Part shown: positions 59,880 through 64,000 of the stretch, piece by piece
How positions within the stretch are numbered: the stretch's first letter is position 1
Layout: the number at the start of each line of letters is the position of its first letter
Assembly (NCBI GenBank): GCA_045647885.1
Contig: JAZRMX010000019.1
Span: 1 to 64,000, forward strand
DNA length: 64,000 nt
Origin: HGM04593 sp045647885
Lineage (GTDB): Bacteria; Bacteroidota; Bacteroidia; Bacteroidales; Bacteroidaceae
Direction of reading: 5' to 3'
Translations under genes and position numbers: made by a program
Notes under the pieces: model-generated
What the model was told of the DNA's origin: nothing
What the model saw: the letters and a program-made list of their open reading frames with translations, nothing else
Databases searched by the model: none

Positions 59880-61022
59880 CTAAAAACCCTGCTCCGTTGC
59901 AACAAGCGAGCCACAACAGCGTACGTTTTCCCGCGCCACAGCAGGCTCCATTGCCTGTGACAGAGGCATTCCGGCAGGCGTTGCCGCATACACAGCCGCA
60001 AACCCGGCACGGTTCAGTTCTTCGCATAGTTTCACCGTACCGCCAACAGCCACCACGGGAACACCGTGCAAACGCGCCACACGCAATACTCCGCAAGGAG
60101 CCTTTCCCATCACCGTCTGGTGGTCGATACACCCCTCACCCGTGACCACAAGAGAAGCACCCTCCACAACATCGCCAAAGCGCAATGCATCGAGCACCAT
60201 ATCCACGCCACGCACAAGACGCGCACCAAGGAAAGCCACAAAAGCCGCTCCCAGGCCACCTGCGGCACCCGCACCCGCAACAAAGGAAACATCAACACCC
60301 GTGCAGCCAAGCACCACACGCGCATAGTTACGCAGCCCCTCGTCGAGGCGGTGTATCATAGCCTCATCGGCACCCTTCTGCGCGGCAAAGACAAACGCCG
60401 CACCACGCTCGCCAAAAAGAGGATTATCGACATCGCAGGCTACAGAAAAGTCACACTCACGCAAAGCCGGGTTTGCGTTAGAAGCATCAACCCTCTCTAT
60501 GCAGCCCAATATATTTCCACCGCCTGCAAGTTCCCTACCCTCCGAGTCAAAGAAACGATAGCCCAAAGCGCGCAACATACCCACACCGCCATCGTTTGTG
60601 GCACTGCCACCAATTCCCACAAGAAAGCGTCGGCAACCACGCTCAATAGCATCAGCTATAAGCTCCCCCGTGCCGTAAGTCGATGTCATCCATGGGTTGC
60701 GTTCCTCCTCGGCAAGCAGGGTAAGACCACTGGCGGCTGCCATTTCCACCACTGCACAATCACCACCCGCAATGCCGTAACGCGCCTCCACGACAGCACC
60801 CAATGGCCCTTGCACGGGCACCTTCACAAACTCACCGCCCAACGCTGCAACAAGAGCCTCAACAGTACCCTCGCCACCATCGGCAACAGGCAGTTTTACA
60901 AACGTGCAGTCACCCGCAACCGCAGAGAACCCCTCGGCAAAAGCGTCGGCAACCTCGAGCGAAGCAAGCGACCCTTTGAACGAGTCAAAGGCAAGCACAA
61001 TTTTTCTTTTATCGGCAGGCAT
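59880..61022 (-). CDS. glxK: Glycerate kinase
   Basis: A 380-residue kinase of the GlxK/GarK family: VLAFDSFKGSLASLEVADAFAEGF at the start, LPVADGGEGTVEAL, the nucleotide-binding VGIGGSATNDGGVGMLRALG, and VVTGEGCIDHQTVMGKAPCGVLRVA. It phosphorylates D-glycerate. The ATG at 61022 (MPADKRK) is used; GTG 61031 is in frame upstream. The gene is noticeably GC-rich, with many codons ending in G or C, and the opposite strand stays open over most of its length for that reason. It is divergent from the patatin gene. Confidence 0.95.
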   Translation of the reverse strand: MPADKRKIVLAFDSFKGSLASLEVADAFAEGFSAVAGDCTFVKLPVADGGEGTVEALVAALGGEFVKVPVQGPLGAVVEARYGIAGGDCAVVEMAAASGLTLLAEEERNPWMTSTYGTGELIADAIERGCRRFLVGIGGSATNDGGVGMLRALGYRFFDSEGRELAGGGNILGCIERVDASNANPALRECDFSVACDVDNPLFGERGAAFVFAAQKGADEAMIHRLDEGLRNYARVVLGCTGVDVSFVAGAGAAGGLGAAFVAFLGARLVRGVDMVLDALRFGDVVEGASLVVTGEGCIDHQTVMGKAPCGVLRVARLHGVPVVAVGGTVKLCEELNRAGFAAVYAATPAGMPLSQAMEPAVARENVRCCGSLVATEQGF

Positions 61023-61071
61023 AAAATTCACACTTTAATCAACGGGGCGAAGATACGTAAAAAGAGAAAGA

Positions 61072-61103
61072 TTTGTCAATCTAGCTGTAAAAAATTATTT
61101 TTG
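61072..61103 (+). promoter_or_regulatory. Promoter of the cytosolic patatin (TTTG-N20-TAnnTTTG)
   Basis: TTTG (61072-61075) and TATTTTTG (61096-61103) are separated by 20 bases; a good AAGGAG ribosome site and the ATG follow at 61121-61130. Confidence 0.8.
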
Positions 61104-61127
61104 CAACAGAAATTACAAATAAGGAGT

Positions 61128-61985
61128 ATGAAAGAGCAGACTATTGAGATTACAGCCAACACAGGACTAATCCTCGAAGGTGGTGGTATGCGCGGAATAT
61201 TCACAGCCGGTGTTCTCGACAATTTTATGGACCGCGGCATACGCTTCCCCTACACCATTGGCGTGAGCGCAGGAGCCTGCAATGGACTCTCATATATGTC
61301 GGGGCAACGCGGCCGAACCAAATATTGCGATATAGATATGCTCGACAAGTATAAATATATCGGTTTCAAGCAACTGCTGTTCAAAGGCTGCATTATGGAC
61401 TTCGAGTTTCTCTTTCACACCTTCCCCGAAAAAATCTCCCCTTACGACTACAAGGCATTTGCAGCGTGCAACGAAAAATTCGAGATGGTAACCACAAGCT
61501 GCAAAAGCGGACAGCCCTGCTATTACGACGAGAGTAAAAACCCCTCGCGCATTATAGATATTGTAAAAGCATCGAGCAGCCTCCCCTACGTTGCCCCCAT
61601 TGCCTATGTCGATGGCGAGCCGATGCTAGACGGCGGAATATCGGACTCCATTCCCCTGTTGCGCGCACGCTCACTAGGCTACAACAACAATATAGTTGTT
61701 CTCACCCGCAACAAGGGCTACCGCAAGCCCGACAAGCAATCACACGTATCCTTCTTCTGCTACCGCAAGTACCCAGCTCTGCGCGAAGCCATACGCAACC
61801 GCAACATTATGTACAACAAACAGATAGCACTAGTGGAAGAGCTGGAAGAGCGCGGAGAACTCACCGTTATACGCCCACAGAAGCCCATAGAGGTGGGCCG
61901 TATGGAGCGCGACACCAACAAACTGCTCGCCCTTTACGAAGAGGGCTACAACTGCGCTTCAAAAATAAAATTCACGGTAAAATAA
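61128..61985 (+). CDS. Patatin family phospholipase, cytosolic
   Basis: A 285-residue protein without signal peptide. The oxyanion loop GGGMRG is at about 18-23, the nucleophile serine in GVSAGACNG at about 50, and the catalytic Asp in LDGGISDSIP at about 165. It resembles YjjU-type esterases. The C-terminal half has no barrel, unlike the outer-membrane patatin at 386-2668. The start is set by AAGGAG 4 bases before ATG and by a two-box promoter; a much longer in-frame extension to the left is antisense to glxK and rejected. Probably acts on lipids in the cytoplasm. Confidence 0.92.
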   Translation: MKEQTIEITANTGLILEGGGMRGIFTAGVLDNFMDRGIRFPYTIGVSAGACNGLSYMSGQRGRTKYCDIDMLDKYKYIGFKQLLFKGCIMDFEFLFHTFPEKISPYDYKAFAACNEKFEMVTTSCKSGQPCYYDESKNPSRIIDIVKASSSLPYVAPIAYVDGEPMLDGGISDSIPLLRARSLGYNNNIVVLTRNKGYRKPDKQSHVSFFCYRKYPALREAIRNRNIMYNKQIALVEELEERGELTVIRPQKPIEVGRMERDTNKLLALYEEGYNCASKIKFTVK

Positions 61986-62025
61986 AAGTAACAATATGGC
62001 AGTTGCCCCAGGATTTCTTTGTTAA

Positions 62026-62101
62026 TGTCATCCCGACAGAGCGTAGCGACGAGGAATCTCTAAAACAATATTGAGATTTCTCACATACGTTCGAAATGAC
62101 A
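62026..62101. repeat. Imperfect palindrome of an interspersed repeat type
   Basis: TGTCATCCCGACAGAGCG and ACGAGGAATCTC on the left are mirrored, with mismatches, by GAGATTTCTC and CGAAATGACA on the right, around a 12-base A/T centre. The pattern of GTCAT..CGACNGAGCGNAGCG..GAAATCTC is one I recognise from repeated intergenic palindromes in Bacteroidota genomes. It lies between the convergent patatin and EamA transporter genes and may also terminate them. Confidence 0.6.
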
Positions 62102-62157
62102 CAAACACCGGGTTATCGCAACTTGGGTCAATATCTATATTATTACCTAAACAAAAG

Positions 62158-63078
62158 CTACTTCTTACCGCGGTTAATCACATAAATACCCGCCATTGCA
62201 AGCAACGCCGCCACGGCATACTTCCAATAAAACGGTTCTGCCAAGCAAAGGCACGATGTAACCGCACCCACAACAGGGATTAGAGAATTAAAGATTGCCA
62301 CCTTGCCCACCGGGTTACAACTTATGAGTTTATTATAGAGCATAAAGCCCATAGTGGAGATTCCCACAAGCAAAGCAAGTATAAGAACTCCTGTTAAAGT
62401 AACCGAAGGTAACGAAGCACCCATCGCCAATGCCGGAATAACAAGCATCACACCACCAATGGCAAGGCTGTATCCCGTGCCAACAAACACATCAACCCTC
62501 TTTGCAATACCACGCGTGAGCAAGCCGGCAAAGGCAGCACACAGGGCATTAAGCACAATCATTCTATCGCCCATAAAGGTAAACCCACCACTCTCGCCAC
62601 CACCGGCATTCAGCGCAAGCACACCGGCAAAGCCAAGCAGACAACCCAGCACCTTATTAATGGTAAGTTTGTCGCTCTTGAAAAAAAGGCAAGCAAGCAA
62701 CACCAGGATAAACACGCCAAGCGAATTAAGCACCGCAGCCCTTGCACCAGCACTGTGCGACAAGCCTATATAGAAAAAGGCATAATGCAACGCAGTATTC
62801 AGCAAGCCATAAAAGGAGACATACCACCAACCGTCGCTACGCAACATAGCGAATTTACGCCCTGTGGCGCGAGCGATAAGAAGAACTATCGTACCCGCAA
62901 GCACAAACCTCACACCGGCAAACAACATCTTCTCGGCTGTCATCTGCGGCAATATGCCGAACTCCTCAAAACCAAGCTTTATCAACGGGTAGGCCCACCC
63001 CCACGCTATTGCTGCCGACAGCGCAAAGAGAGCAACCCACACTGGGCGCGTGAACAAAGAAACCTTTTTACTTTCCAT
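62158..63078 (-). CDS. DMT superfamily (EamA) transporter
   Basis: A 306-residue, ten-helix EamA protein: SAAIAWGWAYPLIKLGFEEFG at the first helix, AILNSLGVF-like fourth helix, and the second repeat ending NSLIPVVGAVTSCLCLAEPFYWKYAVAALLAMAGIYVINRG. It is a paralogue of the transporter at 51985, with little close identity. Substrate unknown. Its start codon lies 27 bases from the 84-bp repeat array, whose first unit begins with TATTTTTG on the minus strand, so the array may contain its promoter. Confidence 0.92.
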   Translation of the reverse strand: MESKKVSLFTRPVWVALFALSAAIAWGWAYPLIKLGFEEFGILPQMTAEKMLFAGVRFVLAGTIVLLIARATGRKFAMLRSDGWWYVSFYGLLNTALHYAFFYIGLSHSAGARAAVLNSLGVFILVLLACLFFKSDKLTINKVLGCLLGFAGVLALNAGGGESGGFTFMGDRMIVLNALCAAFAGLLTRGIAKRVDVFVGTGYSLAIGGVMLVIPALAMGASLPSVTLTGVLILALLVGISTMGFMLYNKLISCNPVGKVAIFNSLIPVVGAVTSCLCLAEPFYWKYAVAALLAMAGIYVINRGKK

Positions 63079-63105
63079 AGAAAAACAAATATCTGGAATA
63101 CTTTA

Positions 63106-63322
63106 CAAAAATAGCTACAAACGAGCGAAATAATACCAAGCTTGCTTGAGTATTTCACAGCGAGTGCAGACTATTTTCGAGATTTATTTCAAAAATAGCT
63201 ACAAACGAGCGAGATTAATGAAACTTGTTTCAATTATTTCACAGCGAGTGCAGACTATTTTCGAGATTTATTTCAAAAATAGCTACAAACGAGCAAAAGA
63301 ATACCAAGTTTGCTTGAGTTTA
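63106..63322. repeat. 84-bp tandem repeat, two full units plus a partial third
   Basis: Units start at 63106, 63190 and 63274 with CAAAAATAGCTACAAACGAG. The flanks are nearly identical, while the centre differs: CCAAG..CTTG in unit 1, GAAAC..GTTTC in unit 2, and CCAAG..CTTG in unit 3. Both centre types form a short hairpin with an A bulge on the 3' side. The array fills the space between two divergent genes (63079-63380), and no other gene is present there. The 84-base period keeps one frame open by chance. Confidence 0.9.
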
Positions 63323-63343
63323 TCGCTCATTTGTTTATTTTTG
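63313..63343 (+). promoter_or_regulatory. Promoter of the symporter gene
   Basis: CTTG (63313-63316, three of four -33 bases) lies 19 bases before TATTTTTG (63336-63343), which fits TAnnTTTG. The ATG is 37 bases downstream. Confidence 0.6.
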
Positions 63344-63380
63344 CATATCTCACACATATTTAAAAAGCAAAATAAGAGAT

Positions 63381-64000
63381 ATGAAGAAATTTAAAATCGG
63401 ACTACTTACCAAAGTTGTCATAGCAATTGTATCCGGTATCATCTGCGGATTCGTTCTACCCGAGTGGCCACAACGCCTCTTTGCTACGTTCAACGCACTT
63501 TTCAGCAACTTTTTGGGATTCTTTGTGCCACTACTCATTTTAGGACTAATCGTTCCCGGTATTGCCAACGTGGGCAAGAACGCTGGCCGTTTACTGGGCA
63601 TCACCCTTGCCATAGCCTACATTTTCACTATCTGCAGCGGCATATATTCGTGGGCTTGTTGCGAAGCTATCTATCCCACTCTGCTAAAGAATGTCACCAT
63701 TGAAAAAGTAGAGGGAGCAAGCAGTGCGATAGCCCCATTCTTCACCATTGAGATACCACCAATAATGGGAGTTATGAGCGCACTCACGGCAGCCTTCATC
63801 ATAGGCATTGGAATAACCATTGTGGGAGGTGAAACAATAAAAAAGGTATTCGACGACTTCCAGGAGATAATAACGCTCACTATAAAGCGTGTTATAATAC
63901 CTTTGTTGCCAATATACATCTTTGGTATATTTCTTGCAATAACCGCCGACGACCAGATTACAAGCGTACTCGAGGTCTTCCTAAAGCTGATAGTTGTAAT
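63381..64000 (+). CDS. Dicarboxylate/amino acid:cation symporter (DAACS), cut by window end
   Basis: The first 206 residues of a membrane transporter. Helix 1 (KVVIAIVSGIICGFVLP), then FSNFLGFFVPLLILGLIVPGIANVGKNAGRLLG and LLGITLAIAYIFT match the start of the SLC1/GltP family, which couples dicarboxylate or glutamate uptake to sodium or proton flow. The substrate-binding HP1/HP2 loops lie beyond the window. It is divergent from the EamA transporter across the repeat array. Confidence 0.92.
   Translation, partial: MKKFKIGLLTKVVIAIVSGIICGFVLPEWPQRLFATFNALFSNFLGFFVPLLILGLIVPGIANVGKNAGRLLGITLAIAYIFTICSGIYSWACCEAIYPTLLKNVTIEKVEGASSAIAPFFTIEIPPIMGVMSALTAAFIIGIGITIVGGETIKKVFDDFQEIITLTIKRVIIPLLPIYIFGIFLAITADDQITSVLEVFLKLIVV

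Noticed and set aside
60066..61127. Long in-frame extension upstream of the cytosolic patatin, antisense to glxK
   Set aside because: It is open only because glxK is GC-rich and uses biased codons; the peptide has no domain signature, and the AAGGAG site plus two-box promoter set the start at 61128.
63106..63322. CRISPR array
   Set aside because: Units are 84 bp with conserved flanks and a short variable centre that pairs with itself; there are no unique spacers and no cas genes.
63146..63394. An 82-codon open frame through the 84-bp repeats
   Set aside because: The frame remains open because 84 is a multiple of three; the peptide is just the repeat translated, and the last part overlaps the symporter start.

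Overview
The window is chromosomal DNA from a member of the order Bacteroidales (phylum Bacteroidota). The evidence is a complete Bat (aerotolerance) cluster, lipoprotein signals followed by acidic residues, a Pro-tRNA deacylase, a Bacteroidales-type partial transposase, many TAnnTTTG -7 boxes (several with TTTG 19-20 bases upstream, the Bacteroidota primary sigma factor pattern), and weak Shine-Dalgarno sequences. I cannot name the genus from sequence alone. No phage, plasmid, CRISPR or rRNA operon is visible.

Layout. 0-0.3 kb: tail of an insertion-sequence transposase beside tRNA-Arg(ACG). 0.4-7.0 kb (minus strand): an outer-membrane patatin, a small winged-helix protein, a Cys-rich C_GCAxxG_C_C protein, a Dcp-type dipeptidase and a surface lipoprotein. 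7.1-8.7 kb: a queuosine-precursor transporter overlapping a small radical SAM gene, then tRNA-Ala(GGC). 8.8-18.6 kb (plus): ettA, an aminotransferase/aryl-CoA ligase/ACT trio, a membrane protein, a GH20 hexosaminidase and an AsmA-like protein. 18.8-22.6 kb: a 1260-residue MG2-like/Sel1 fusion. 22.7-28.2 kb: lepA, ftsY, rimO, an HU gene and an HU-transmembrane-LysM fusion. 28.3-37.5 kb: moxR, DUF58, batA-E and a degenerate PAP2 gene. 37.5-47.4 kb: deacylase, M16 peptidase, envelope lipoproteins, a probable S41 pseudopeptidase, rpsP, a DUF115 protein, TlpA and Dus. 47.5 kb: a probable dif site. 47.7-64 kb: aminotransferase, galE, a stress-like operon (alarmone hydrolase, unknown protein, NifX-like, YqaE), transporters, porin, DegP/HtrA, rnpB, metallophosphoesterase, glutamine synthetase, glycerate kinase, cytosolic patatin and the start of a dicarboxylate symporter.

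Large-scale structure. Left of about 47.5 kb the plus strand is G/T-rich and most long genes run on plus. Right of it the plus strand is C/A-rich and most genes run on minus. A 28-bp sequence at 47535-47562 with the arm-spacer-arm layout of a XerCD dif site sits at the switch. Together these suggest the window spans the chromosome replication terminus, with the two replichores converging on dif.

Other signals not explained by ordinary genes: (i) a bipartite two-hairpin element found three times just after plus-strand stop codons (18629, 40993, 48895); (ii) an 84-bp tandem repeat (63106-63322) whose central hairpin changes sequence but keeps pairing and a bulged A; (iii) an HU DNA-binding domain joined through a membrane helix to a LysM domain, which could link nucleoid to cell wall; (iv) a radical SAM protein with a CX4CX2C cluster motif coupled to a queuosine-precursor transporter; (v) an alarmone-hydrolase domain fused to a Myb/SANT-like domain.
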